A DNA stretch of 64,000 nucleotides from JAKFWF01 sp031429105 (GTDB taxonomy: Bacteria > Pseudomonadota > Alphaproteobacteria > Rhizobiales > Hyphomicrobiaceae): assembly GCA_031429105.1 (NCBI GenBank), contig JANOYV010000138.1, positions 1-64,000 of the forward strand. The letters run 5' to 3'. Under the pieces are notes generated by a model. That model ran no database searches. It was not told the DNA's origin and saw nothing but the letters and a program-made list of their open reading frames with translations. Shown one piece after another: positions 35,158-43,580 of the stretch (the first letter of the stretch is position 1; each line of letters begins with the position of its first letter). Position numbers and translations under genes: made by a program.

Positions 35158-36558
35158 ATGGACACCGGAAAAGAAATCTCTCCCACCACGACCGTAAAGC
35201 CCATCGCGACCCAAGGTGACGCGCGCACGCGGCTTCTTCTCGAAGGGCCGATCGTTTCAACGCTACTTCGCCTTGCAGCACCCAACCTCGTCGTGAACGT
35301 GGTGCTTATCGCCGTTACAACGACGGTTGATGCGCATTTCGTCGGTCAGATGGGGCCAAACGCCTTGGCGGGGTTAACGCTCGTTTTCCCGCTTATCATG
35401 CTGATGCAGCAGATGGCGAACGCCACCATGGGCGGGGCCGTCGCGTCGGCCATCGCAAGAGCGATCGGTGCTGGCCATCACGGCGACGCCTCTGCGCTAG
35501 TCATTCACGCATTGGTCATTGCTTTCGGAATGGCTGCAATATTCACAGCGGTTCTGTTGATCGGTGGTCCAGCTATCTATGCCTTGATGGGTGGCAAAGG
35601 CGAGTCTTACTCAGCTGCGCTGGAGTACTCGAACGCAATCTTTGCTGGTGCGCTCGCTTACTGGTTACTCAGCACGCTCACCAGTATTGTTCGGGGTACT
35701 GGTCAGGCCGCGGTGTTGGCGGTGGTTTATCTCGGCGCTGAGCTCTTTCATATCCTGCTGGTGCCGGTACTCGTGTTTGGTCTTGGCCCCGTCCCGCCGC
35801 TCGGGATCACTGGTGCGGGCGTCGCGACCGTCGCTTCGTTTACAGCGTCGAGCATTGTTCTGGCTTGGTACATCGCCTCAGGGCGCACGGCGATCAAACT
35901 CTCACTCCGCAATGTGCGGCTCGACAAGCGGCTGTTCGGCGAGATTCTTTATGTCGGCGCTCCGATGTCATTACAACCCTTCCTCAACAGTTTCGTACTC
36001 GCCATGTTGACAGGCTTTGCCGGCACTTTGGGCGCAGCCCACCTCGCTGGTTTCGGAGTCGCGATACGTCTTGAATATCTGCTTTACCCACTGGCATTTA
36101 GCCTAGGCGCGGGTGCCCTTGCGATGATTGGAACCAGTATCGGCTCCGGCAACACCGCACGCACCATACGCGTCGCATGGACCGCTACTGCGCTTGCGGC
36201 TGCCGTAACTGGATGCGTCGGATTGTTTGCGGTCACGGCGCCTAGTATTTGGACAAGCCTGTTTACCGAAGATCCAGCAGTGCACGCCCTCGCCGGTCGC
36301 TATCTATTTATCACCGGCCTCGCCTTTCCGTTTCTTGGGGTCGCGCTCACCTTAGCGTCGGCGTTCCAAGCAGCCAGGCGTCCATTGTGGCCAATTCTCG
36401 GCGTGGTAAACCGCGCAGTTGTGGTCGTAGTCGGCGGTTGGATTGCAATCCACCTAACCAACGCTGGCCTCAGCGGGCTCGCGGTGGTGGCTGCCGCTGG
36501 CTTGATCGTCTACGGCGTCAGCCTCGCCATCGCCTTTCGTGCGACATGGGATGCTTAG
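35158..36558 (+). CDS. MATE-family multidrug efflux transporter
   Basis: A 466-residue polytopic membrane protein with about twelve helices and the two-fold MatE repeat: LRLAAPNLVVNVVLIAVTTTVDAHFVGQMGPNALAGLTLVFPL in the first half and GEILYVGAPMSLQPFLNSFVLAMLTGFAGTLGAAHLAGFGVAIRLE in the second. MATE proteins export cationic or other drugs in exchange for protons or sodium. ATG 35158 follows GGAG by five bases and is preferred to the upstream GTG/ATG at 35140. The gene ends 23 bp before the second 69-bp repeat. Confidence 0.92.
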   Translation: MDTGKEISPTTTVKPIATQGDARTRLLLEGPIVSTLLRLAAPNLVVNVVLIAVTTTVDAHFVGQMGPNALAGLTLVFPLIMLMQQMANATMGGAVASAIARAIGAGHHGDASALVIHALVIAFGMAAIFTAVLLIGGPAIYALMGGKGESYSAALEYSNAIFAGALAYWLLSTLTSIVRGTGQAAVLAVVYLGAELFHILLVPVLVFGLGPVPPLGITGAGVATVASFTASSIVLAWYIASGRTAIKLSLRNVRLDKRLFGEILYVGAPMSLQPFLNSFVLAMLTGFAGTLGAAHLAGFGVAIRLEYLLYPLAFSLGAGALAMIGTSIGSGNTARTIRVAWTATALAAAVTGCVGLFAVTAPSIWTSLFTEDPAVHALAGRYLFITGLAFPFLGVALTLASAFQAARRPLWPILGVVNRAVVVVVGGWIAIHLTNAGLSGLAVVAAAGLIVYGVSLAIAFRATWDA

Positions 36559-36581
36559 CGCCTGCGGGCAATCCGACCTTC

Positions 36582-36650
36582 GGGGACAGTTACCGATTTT
36601 GACCATCTCATTGTAATGACTGGCACTTCGCCAAATCGGTAACTGTCCCC
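36582..36650 (+). repeat. 69-bp MITE-like element, copy 2 (perfect ends)
   Basis: GGGGACAGTTACCGATTT (36582-36599) is the exact inverse complement of AAATCGGTAACTGTCCCC (36633-36650), giving 18-bp perfect terminal inverted repeats around 33 bp. Such structure fits a non-autonomous miniature element derived from an insertion sequence. It matches copy 1 at 33950-34018 in size and orientation. Confidence 0.85.
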
Positions 36651-36663
36651 GCTGTCCGGCCCG

Positions 36664-37272
36664 TTACGATTTGCCGCTGGAGTTCACGTCGGGTGTGATC
36701 GAGCGCAAATTCAGATAGGCGTTGATCATTTTCAGCATTTCGGCGCGCACGGTGGCGGAGCGGTTGACGTACTCGACGACGGGCCAGGCGAGATAGTCGT
36801 TGACGCCGGTCACATTCGCCAAGCCCGGCGTTGCCGTGATCGCCACGCCGCCCTTGATGACGACACGCGGTGAAAACGTCGCCTCGACCGGGATCGCCGT
36901 TTCGCCAGTTGTGACCTCGCAGACGACGGACTGGGGCGGCGCCTCAAACGTCATGTTGGTTTCGGTCAGTGCGCGTTTCAGCAGGCTGCGGGCAATCTTG
37001 ATCGATACCATGCAGCGCGCATCCTTCAGCGTATCGCGCGTAAGGCGGCGCATCTCGTCGCGCTCCTTGTCGGCGAGCCAAGCTGGGTATTGGCAGATGA
37101 GATCGGCGCCTTGGCCCCGGGCGAGCTCCCAGAAGCAATTGTTTTTAACGTCGGTGCCGTTGGGCGTGGCGGCGTGGCTCACCGCTGCCCACGTGCCCAG
37201 TGCTGTAAGAAGCAGGGCCGAGCCCCAGGTTGGGCGTGACGAACGGGGCGACTGCGAGGGGCGTTGGGCCAT
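36664..37272 (-). CDS. Secreted protein of unknown function
   Basis: A 202-residue protein with a basic N-terminus and a signal peptide (WGSALLLTALGTWAAVSHA, cut before ATPNG). The mature part has four cysteines (NNCFWEL, DLICQYPAWL, DARCMVS, SVVCEV) that may pair in the periplasm, and a central helical region. GGAGG ten bases upstream supports ATG 37272. Its family is not recognised. It is divergent from the cytochrome oxidase subunit IV gene. Confidence 0.75.
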   Translation of the reverse strand: MAQRPSQSPRSSRPTWGSALLLTALGTWAAVSHAATPNGTDVKNNCFWELARGQGADLICQYPAWLADKERDEMRRLTRDTLKDARCMVSIKIARSLLKRALTETNMTFEAPPQSVVCEVTTGETAIPVEATFSPRVVIKGGVAITATPGLANVTGVNDYLAWPVVEYVNRSATVRAEMLKMINAYLNLRSITPDVNSSGKS

Positions 37273-37445
37273 GGCGAAAACCTCCGGTGCGCGCGGCAAA
37301 TACTGCCGTCGATGTGCGATCAGGTTAGTCAAAGCCCGGATTTGCGGATTTTTCGGGGTGAAATCGTGTTCGCAAGTTGCTTGATGCAGGCCAGCGCTTG
37401 GTATAGCAAATGCGATAGTGTTTATCCAACACCTGAGGACAAGCG

Positions 37446-37589
37446 ATGAGCGACAACCACGCGGGCGGTCACCCGGACATGGACTATAGCGAGCATAACC
37501 GGACCTACGACGGCTTCCTGACCGGCACCAAGGTGTTGATCGGCATCGTTGTTGCGATCATGGTCGGAATGTTCATTTTCCTCGTGTGA
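37446..37589 (+). CDS. aa3-type cytochrome c oxidase subunit IV
   Basis: A 47-residue gene. The peptide has a histidine-rich polar start (NHAGGHPDMDYSEHNRTY) followed by one membrane helix (TKVLIGIVVAIMVGMFIFLV). This matches the bacterial aa3-type oxidase subunit IV (COX4_pro_2), a single helix packed against subunits I-III in Paracoccus and Rhodobacter oxidases. The position just upstream of the pnt genes is a recurring arrangement in alphaproteobacteria. GAGGAC lies just before ATG 37446. Confidence 0.88.
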   Translation: MSDNHAGGHPDMDYSEHNRTYDGFLTGTKVLIGIVVAIMVGMFIFLV

Positions 37590-37718
37590 GGCTCGGTTGG
37601 CTTGCAGTTCAACGCTTGAGCCGTGCCGCCGCGACGTTTTTCGTGCAGCTTTGAATTCCATCCCTTATGCGTCGGGTTGATCAATTTGCGGTCAACAGCG
37701 CCACTTGGACAAATCGCC

Positions 37719-38861
37719 ATGGTTACGATCGTCAGTACCGCTGAAGCCGCCGATGAACCGCGCGTCGCCCTATCGCCCGAAACCGCCAAGAAGCTGGTGG
37801 CGTTGGGCTGCACCGTGAAAGTGCAGGCAGGCGCTGGCCTCAAGTCCAGGTTCTCAGATGCGCAGTATCAAGCCGCGGGGGCAACCGTCACCGCAACCGC
37901 TGCCGAGGCAACCAATGGCGCCGACATTTTGTTGAAAGTCCGTCGCCCCTCGGCCGATGAAGTGAAAACCTTGAAGCCCGGCGCAATCGTTGCTGCAATC
38001 TTGTCGCCCTACGATGATCGGAGCGATCTCGACGCGCTGGCAGCAACCGGGGCAAGCCTGTTCTCGATGGAATTCATGCCGCGCATCACGCGGGCCCAAT
38101 CGATGGACGTGCTGTCGAGCCAAGCGAACCTTGCCGGCTACAAGGCAGTCGTCGATGCCGCCTCGATGTTTGAGCAGGCCGTGCCGATGATGATGACGGC
38201 GGCTGGCACCGTGCCCGCCGCGAAGATATTCATCATGGGCGTTGGCGTTGCGGGACTGCAGGCAATTGCAACGGCACGGCGTCTCGGCGCAATCGTGACG
38301 GCAACCGATGTTCGACCAGCAACCAAGGAACAGGTGGCCTCGCTCGGCGCCAAGTTCATTGCCGTCGAGGACGAGGAGTTCAAGCAGGCGCAGACGGCAA
38401 CCGGCTACGCCAAGCCGATGAGCGCCGAATACCAGGCGAAACAAGCCGAACTGGTCTCTAATCATATCAAGACGCAAGACGTCGTGATCACGACCGCGCT
38501 GATCCCAGGCCGCCCGGCCCCGAAACTGCTCACGCGCGCCATGGTCGATAGCATGAAGCCCGGCGCTGTGATCATGGATCTGGCAGCCGAGCGTGGTGGC
38601 AACTGCGAACTGACGGTTCCAGGCAAGATCATCGATCACAACGGGGTGCGGATTTCTGGCCCGCTGAATATCGCAGGCTCGGTCCCAGTCAACGCTTCGA
38701 GCCTCTACGCCAAAAACCTCTACACCTTCCTCGAGACGATGATCGACAAGAAGGAGAAGGTGCTGGCGATCAATTGGGATGACGAGTTGATCAAAGGCAC
38801 GTTGGTTGCCAAGGGCGGCGCAATCGTGCACCCGAGCCTCGTCAAAAAGGAAGGTGCATGA
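37719..38861 (+). CDS. pntAA: NAD(P) transhydrogenase alpha subunit, soluble part
   Basis: A 380-residue protein equal to domain I of proton-translocating transhydrogenase. The alanine-dehydrogenase-like fold carries the NAD-binding motif IMGVGVAGLQAIATARRLGA near residue 177, RPATKEQV and the catalytic-loop ITTALIPGRPAP. It binds NAD(H) in the cytoplasm and passes hydride to NADP bound to PntB. ATG 37719 opens with the family-like MVTIVS. Its stop overlaps the next start (ATGA at 38858-38861). Confidence 0.95.
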   Translation: MVTIVSTAEAADEPRVALSPETAKKLVALGCTVKVQAGAGLKSRFSDAQYQAAGATVTATAAEATNGADILLKVRRPSADEVKTLKPGAIVAAILSPYDDRSDLDALAATGASLFSMEFMPRITRAQSMDVLSSQANLAGYKAVVDAASMFEQAVPMMMTAAGTVPAAKIFIMGVGVAGLQAIATARRLGAIVTATDVRPATKEQVASLGAKFIAVEDEEFKQAQTATGYAKPMSAEYQAKQAELVSNHIKTQDVVITTALIPGRPAPKLLTRAMVDSMKPGAVIMDLAAERGGNCELTVPGKIIDHNGVRISGPLNIAGSVPVNASSLYAKNLYTFLETMIDKKEKVLAINWDDELIKGTLVAKGGAIVHPSLVKKEGA

Positions 38862-39235
38862 TGCGTTTACTCTTTAACTCGGTTTTGGCGCTGATTGCGT
38901 CAGCCACCATGGCCCATGCTGCAGGCGGCGCGGATGTTTCGCCCGCGATCTATCAGTTGATGGTGTTCGTGATTGCGATTTGCGTCGGCTACTTCGTGGT
39001 CTGGAGCGTAACGCCCGCCCTGCACACGCCGTTGATGGCGGTCACCAACGCAATTTCATCCGTCATCGTTGTCGGCGCACTGCTGGCCGTTGGCGTGCCG
39101 CTGATCGGCTTTGGTTCCGGGCTGTCGAAATTCTTTGGCTTCCTTGCCCTCGTGATGGCGTCCGTCAACATCTTTGGCGGCTTCCTCGTCACCCAACGCA
39201 TGCTCGCGATGTACAAGAAAAAAGAGAAGAAGTGA
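38858..39235 (+). CDS. pntAB: NAD(P) transhydrogenase alpha subunit, membrane part
   Basis: A 125-residue protein with a signal-like start (LLFNSVLALIASATMAHAAGG) and three or four membrane helices: YQLMVFVIAICVGYFVVWSVT, ITNAISSVIVVGALLAVGV, and FFGFLALVMASVNIFGGFLVTQRMLAMYKKK. It is the separate membrane segment that in E. coli is fused to PntA. It forms the proton channel with PntB. Overlap with pntAA shows coupling; a long hairpin separates it from pntB. Confidence 0.93.
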   Translation: MMRLLFNSVLALIASATMAHAAGGADVSPAIYQLMVFVIAICVGYFVVWSVTPALHTPLMAVTNAISSVIVVGALLAVGVPLIGFGSGLSKFFGFLALVMASVNIFGGFLVTQRMLAMYKKKEKK

Positions 39236-39248
39236 GAGAGTAGAGAAT

Positions 39249-39322
39249 GGGGAGTGGGGAGTAGTTTTGATTTCCGCACTTTTCGTCTTTCCCAACTCCC
39301 GATTTCCTACTCCCTATTCCCC
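39249..39322 (+). repeat. Intercistronic stem-loop between pntAB and pntB
   Basis: GGGGAGTGGGGAGTAG (39249-39264) can pair with CTACTCCCTATTCCCC (39307-39322) over 16 positions, two of them G-T. The loop is 42 bases. It lies between the pntAB stop (39235) and the pntB start (39339). Similar purine/pyrimidine-rich motifs occur as intergenic repeats in alphaproteobacteria; a role in mRNA processing or differential expression is possible. Confidence 0.6.
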
Positions 39323-39338
39323 TATTTGGAATCACCCA

Positions 39339-40745
39339 ATGTCCGCCAATCTGACCGCCATTCTGTACCTCGTCTCCGGCGTCTTGTTCATCATGTCGCT
39401 GCGGGGTCTGTCGAGCCCGGAGAGCTCGCGGGTTGGTAATACCTACGGCATGGTCGGCATGGCGATTGCTGTCGTCACAACGCTGGCGAATCTCGGTGCT
39501 GGCGACAGTGTATTGACCTGGGTCTTGGTCGTGACGGGCCTTGGCGCTGGTGCTGTCATTGGTGCATACACCGCGCGCACCATTCCAATGACGATGATGC
39601 CGGAACTGGTCGCAGCCTTCCACTCGCTGGTTGGTTTGGCGGCCGTGTTTGTGGCCGCTGCTGCGCTCAACGCGCCCGACGCGTTTGGCATCGGCAAGCC
39701 CGGCACGATCAACGGTGCGAGCCTTGCTGAAATGGCAATCGGCGCTGCCATCGGCGCGATCACATTCACCGGCTCGGTCATCGCATTCGCGAAGTTGTCG
39801 GGGCGGATGGGCGGCAAGCCGATCATGCTGCCAATGCGCCATGTCATCAATCTGGCGCTCGGGCTGCTGCTGATCGTGCTGATCTATTGGTTCTGCCAGA
39901 CCGAGTCCCAATTCCTGTTCTGGCTGATCGTGCTCGGCGCACTTGCGTTCGGCGGCCTGCTGATTATTCCCATCGGCGGCGCCGACATGCCGGTCGTTGT
40001 GTCGATGCTGAACTCCTATTCGGGTTGGGCTGCAGCTGGCATCGGTTTCACCCTTGGTAACGTGGCACTGATCATCACCGGCGCGCTCGTCGGCTCGTCC
40101 GGTGCGATCCTGTCGTACATCATGTGCAAGGCCATGAACCGCTCCTTCATCTCGGTGATCGCAGGCGGCTTCGGTGGCGAAGTTGCAGCCGCGAGCGGCC
40201 CCGCTGGTGAGCAAAAGCCGGTCAAGCTCGGCTCGGCCGAAGATGCAGCCTACCTGCTCAAGAATGCGCAGAAGGTGATCATCGTGCCGGGCTATGGCAT
40301 GGCAGTGGCGCAGGCCCAACACGCGCTGCGCGAAATGGGCGATCTCCTCAAGAAGGCCGGCGTCGAAGTCAAGTACGCGATCCATCCAGTGGCTGGTCGT
40401 ATGCCGGGGCACATGAACGTGCTGCTGGCCGAAGCCAACGTGCCGTACGACGAAGTGTTCGAGCTCGAAGACATCAACAGCGAGTTCGCCCAGGCCGACA
40501 TCGCCTTCGTGATCGGCGCCAACGACGTGACCAATCCGGCGGCGGAAGAAGATAAGACGTCGCCGATCTACGGCATGCCCGTGCTGCAAGTGTGGAAGGC
40601 TGGCACCGTGATGTTCAATAAGCGCTCGCTGGCGTCGGGCTATGCAGGCGTCGACAATCCGTTGTTCTACAAGGACAACACGATGATGCTGCTGGGCGAC
40701 GCCAAGAAGATGACCGAGACCATCAACAAGGCGATGGCGCACTGA
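39339..40745 (+). CDS. pntB: NAD(P) transhydrogenase beta subunit
   Basis: A 468-residue protein: about eight or nine membrane helices (1-265) with MPELVAAFHSLVGLAAVFVA carrying the conserved histidine region, and a C-terminal NADP-binding domain III with VIIVPGYGMAVAQAQHALREM, HPVAGRMPGHMNVLLAEA, GANDVTNPAA and KRSLASGYAGVDNPLFYKDNT. The complex uses the proton gradient to make NADPH from NADH. The start is ATG 39339; it follows the hairpin region by 16 bp and has a poor ribosome-binding site. Confidence 0.96.
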   Translation: MSANLTAILYLVSGVLFIMSLRGLSSPESSRVGNTYGMVGMAIAVVTTLANLGAGDSVLTWVLVVTGLGAGAVIGAYTARTIPMTMMPELVAAFHSLVGLAAVFVAAAALNAPDAFGIGKPGTINGASLAEMAIGAAIGAITFTGSVIAFAKLSGRMGGKPIMLPMRHVINLALGLLLIVLIYWFCQTESQFLFWLIVLGALAFGGLLIIPIGGADMPVVVSMLNSYSGWAAAGIGFTLGNVALIITGALVGSSGAILSYIMCKAMNRSFISVIAGGFGGEVAAASGPAGEQKPVKLGSAEDAAYLLKNAQKVIIVPGYGMAVAQAQHALREMGDLLKKAGVEVKYAIHPVAGRMPGHMNVLLAEANVPYDEVFELEDINSEFAQADIAFVIGANDVTNPAAEEDKTSPIYGMPVLQVWKAGTVMFNKRSLASGYAGVDNPLFYKDNTMMLLGDAKKMTETINKAMAH

Positions 40746-40880
40746 GCGGGCGGTTGTCCGTCCCGCCATGGGCTGGAAGGCGGCCAACGTACATGTGACG
40801 GCGCTTGGTGGCGATGCGTCACAGCGGCAGGTCTGCCCCTCTACCTGCAAACGGGAACCGATCTGTTAACTATGAGTTGT

Positions 40881-40902
40881 CTCCTTAGTTCAGCCTAAGG
40901 AG
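40881..40902 (+). promoter_or_regulatory. Hairpin that buries the ribosome-binding site of the next gene
   Basis: CTCCTTAG (40881-40888) and CTAAGGAG (40895-40902) are perfect complements around a six-base loop. The right arm contains the AGGAG ribosome-binding site of the gene starting at ATG 40912. If transcribed, the fold would hide the site and lower translation until opened by temperature, a protein or a ligand. Confidence 0.5.
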
Positions 40903-40911
40903 CACTTAGTC

Positions 40912-41784
40912 ATGAGATTTATTTCCTCATCGATGCTTTTGCGGACGTGTTTCATCGGCACGATTTTGTGCGGTAGCAGCCTGATGGCGAGCCAAACCAA
41001 CACATCCCAACCCATTCAATCGTACTATCCACATTGGGTGACGCGTGAAGGTGGCATCTCAGATGAAATTTTGAGTGCACTTGCGCCCGGCACGTTGATC
41101 GCGGCGCATCATCGCTGGGAGCTTTCAGAAATTCGCTGGGTTCTCGACTACCCCGAAAAGGGCTTTCAGATCTCGTGGTATGTCGAGGCCAACGTCGAGG
41201 AGATTGACGATCCAGCGGCGACTGGCACGTCGGTCACTGCACGGATCCAAGAAGCACGACTAAAGCAAGACCAGTTTGCCGAAACGCATGGAGCGGATCG
41301 GTTTGCAAATCTCATCGAACTCGACGGCGCTCGCGAAAAGAAAGTTGGTGGATTGAGTGGTTCGGGAAATGAGGCATCGGATTGGTTGAATGATGCGATC
41401 GCGGCTCAGTCGGCAGGATTTCGCTACGTCGCCAAGAGCCCGAAGCCCGCTCATATCCGCGAGTTGCGCCAAAAATTGGGACACGATTTTGTGCAACGGA
41501 TTGTATTCGAAGACGTCACCGGCAAACCAGATGATCCGAACCCTGGATATGCAAAGGATGCGAAAGCACTTGCCGCGCAGGGCGAAATTTTGACCCTGGT
41601 CATTCACGAAGGAACCTACGGAGGATTTCCAGGAGCGACTTTGGATCAAGCACGCACGACCGTAGCTAGTGAATTCAACGTCGGTAAAGTCGAAGCCTTC
41701 TGGGGCCGCGCGGCAACATCGGAAGGGTTCGTGCGGCTAAAAGCCTATGATCAACGATTGGCGTCAGATGCAACCGTGCGATAA
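40912..41784 (+). CDS. Secreted protein of unknown function
   Basis: A 290-residue protein with a signal peptide (SSMLLRTCFIGTILCGSSLMAS). The mature part begins QSYYPHWVTREGGISDEIL. Alternating helix and strand segments such as IRELRQKLGHDFVQRIVFEDVTG and EILTLVIHEGTYGGFPGATLDQAR give a loose impression of a TIM-barrel hydrolase, but I do not recognise a family and see no certain catalytic pair. Base composition is lower in GC than the neighbouring pnt genes, which may mean later arrival. AGGAG lies nine bases before the ATG, inside a hairpin. Confidence 0.65.
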   Translation: MRFISSSMLLRTCFIGTILCGSSLMASQTNTSQPIQSYYPHWVTREGGISDEILSALAPGTLIAAHHRWELSEIRWVLDYPEKGFQISWYVEANVEEIDDPAATGTSVTARIQEARLKQDQFAETHGADRFANLIELDGAREKKVGGLSGSGNEASDWLNDAIAAQSAGFRYVAKSPKPAHIRELRQKLGHDFVQRIVFEDVTGKPDDPNPGYAKDAKALAAQGEILTLVIHEGTYGGFPGATLDQARTTVASEFNVGKVEAFWGRAATSEGFVRLKAYDQRLASDATVR

Positions 41785-41963
41785 TTGAAGGTGCTCGTGT
41801 GTCACTTCCGCGTTGTTCGCTCGTTGCGGGCGCCCCAATTCGGTGTTGGCCGTCGCTCAAGTTAGACCGATTGTAACATCAGCGTTCAATGCTCGAACTT
41901 GAACAGAGATTGGGTTAGCCTGTCGGCTCGAAGGTCGTTTTGTTTGAGGTTTATGCGCGCACG

Positions 41964-42815
41964 ATGAGACGCTTCCCCCTTCGTCGCACTGTCTATGCCG
42001 TCCTGGCACTTCCGGCCATCGCCTACGCGACGGCGGTGGTCGGCATCTATGCGTCGCAGCGGCAGATGCTGTTCAAGTCGGGTGATGGGGCAGAACTCAC
42101 CGAAGTCAACGGCATTGCGGTGCCAGGGGCGGCGACTATCAAGTTGACCGCCAGCGACGGAGTAGAGACGTCGGCGTGGTACGTTGCGCCGAAACTGGGC
42201 AGGCCAATGGTGTTGTTCCTGCACGGCCAGGGTGGACGGCTGGCGTGGCAGGTTGAGCGCTGGCAGTATTTGCGTGAAGCCGGTGCTGGCGTCCTCGCAT
42301 TGTCCTATCGCGGGTATCCGGGCTCGCGCGATGCGCCCCGCAGCGGGGAGCCGACCGAGGACGGCCTGCATCTCGATGCGCGGGCCGCCTTCGACTGGCT
42401 GCGCAGCAAGCACGCCGCCCGCGATATTATCATCCAAGGGCACTCTCTGGGCTCGGGCGTCGCGGTGCGACTGGCCGCTGAAATCGCGGGGCCCGACCGA
42501 ATTCGCGCCCTCGTCCTCGAAGCGCCATTCACGGCCGCTGTCGATGTGGCCGCCGAGCGTATGCCGTGGGCACCGACGGGCCTTTTGATGCGCGACCAGT
42601 TCCGCTCGCGCGATTACATCGGCCGTGTCAACGCGCCCGTGCTGATCGTGCATGGCGACCGCGATCAGGTCATCCCAATCGAGCACGGCGAGCGGCTTTT
42701 TGCGATGGCGCGCGAGCCGAAGCGATTCGTTCGGATGCCAGGCTCCGGCCACAATGGCCTGGTGCGCGATGGCCTGTTTTCGCACGTATGGGCGTTCGTG
42801 AAGTCACAGCCTTGA
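41964..42815 (+). CDS. Membrane-anchored alpha/beta hydrolase (BEM46/ABHD13-like)
   Basis: A 283-residue protein with an N-terminal membrane anchor (RTVYAVLALPAIAYATAVVGIYA, about 8-30) and an alpha/beta hydrolase domain. The oxyanion region is VLFLHGQGG; the nucleophile elbow is GHSLGSG; the acid is in VHGDRDQVI and the histidine in GSGHNGLV. This matches the BEM46/YfhR group of serine hydrolases facing the periplasm. The exact start is uncertain (TTG 41940 is also in frame). The next gene overlaps its end. Confidence 0.85.
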   Translation: MRRFPLRRTVYAVLALPAIAYATAVVGIYASQRQMLFKSGDGAELTEVNGIAVPGAATIKLTASDGVETSAWYVAPKLGRPMVLFLHGQGGRLAWQVERWQYLREAGAGVLALSYRGYPGSRDAPRSGEPTEDGLHLDARAAFDWLRSKHAARDIIIQGHSLGSGVAVRLAAEIAGPDRIRALVLEAPFTAAVDVAAERMPWAPTGLLMRDQFRSRDYIGRVNAPVLIVHGDRDQVIPIEHGERLFAMAREPKRFVRMPGSGHNGLVRDGLFSHVWAFVKSQP

Positions 42816-43501
42816 CCCTCACCCCGCACTTCGCCACGCACGGCGTCGCGATTATCGAGTATGCACTTGTTGAAGCTGACCTTGTTCGCATGGCGGCAGC
42901 GTTCAGTCGTGAGGGTGTGACCGCAGGCTCGCGACAGGACGCCATCTCAGGCGATCTGCGCGATTGGCTTGCGGCACACCCTGCGCTGATCGAGCTTTCG
43001 ACGCGGTTGGCCGGTGCCGAAGCGCGGCTGGTGCGATGCCTCGCATTTGATAAATCGCCAGCGGCCAATTGGTTCGTGCCGTGGCACCAGGATCGCAGTA
43101 TTGCGGTTGCGGCACGTGTTGAAGCCCAAGGCTATGACAACTTGACGATCAAGGATGGCACGTTTCAGGTCGAACCACCGGTGCCCATTCTCGAAGGCAT
43201 GGTGACGCTGCGCATCCATCTTGATGATTGCGATGAGGACAACGGCCCGCTCGAAGCGATTCCAGGGTCGCAGTCCCAAGGTCGGTTGGATCGTGCAGCG
43301 ATTGCTTCGACGGTCGAGAGCAGGCAAGCCATGCTTTGCCTTTGCTCCCGCGGCGATATTCTGGCGATGCGTCCACTAACCGTCCATCGCTCGCAGAAGG
43401 CGCGCATGCCGCGTCGGCGCCGGGTGCTGCATTTGGAGTATGCGACGGCGACATTGGCGCCGGGTTTAAGTTGGGCGCTGCCAACGCTCGGTCACGGATA
43501 G
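42788..43501 (+). CDS. Phytanoyl-CoA dioxygenase (PhyH) family protein
   Basis: A 237-residue Fe(II)/2-oxoglutarate dioxygenase. The iron ligands are seen in NWFVPWHQDRSIAV (H-x-D) and later TVHRSQKA (distal H), with a following arginine for 2-oxoglutarate; EDNGPLEAIPGSQSQGRL is the usual PhyH segment. It hydroxylates an unknown small molecule. The ATG at 42788 overlaps the hydrolase gene by 28 bp; a TTG at 42812 overlapping its stop is an alternative. The two genes are probably co-transcribed. Confidence 0.82.
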   Translation: MGVREVTALTLTPHFATHGVAIIEYALVEADLVRMAAAFSREGVTAGSRQDAISGDLRDWLAAHPALIELSTRLAGAEARLVRCLAFDKSPAANWFVPWHQDRSIAVAARVEAQGYDNLTIKDGTFQVEPPVPILEGMVTLRIHLDDCDEDNGPLEAIPGSQSQGRLDRAAIASTVESRQAMLCLCSRGDILAMRPLTVHRSQKARMPRRRRVLHLEYATATLAPGLSWALPTLGHG

Positions 43502-43580
43502 CACGGGCCATCGATTGACCGTATAGTTCGACGGTCTAGCGTTTGTTGAGCCGAAAAGGTGCGGGCGAGAGGACGTAATA

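Noticed and set aside
39189..40850. 553-codon open frame opposite pntB
   Set aside because: It is antisense to a certain gene; its His/Arg/Asp-rich composition is that of a GC-rich shadow frame.
41886..42785. Long minus-strand frame opposite the BEM46-like hydrolase
   Set aside because: Shadow of a gene with clear catalytic motifs on the plus strand.
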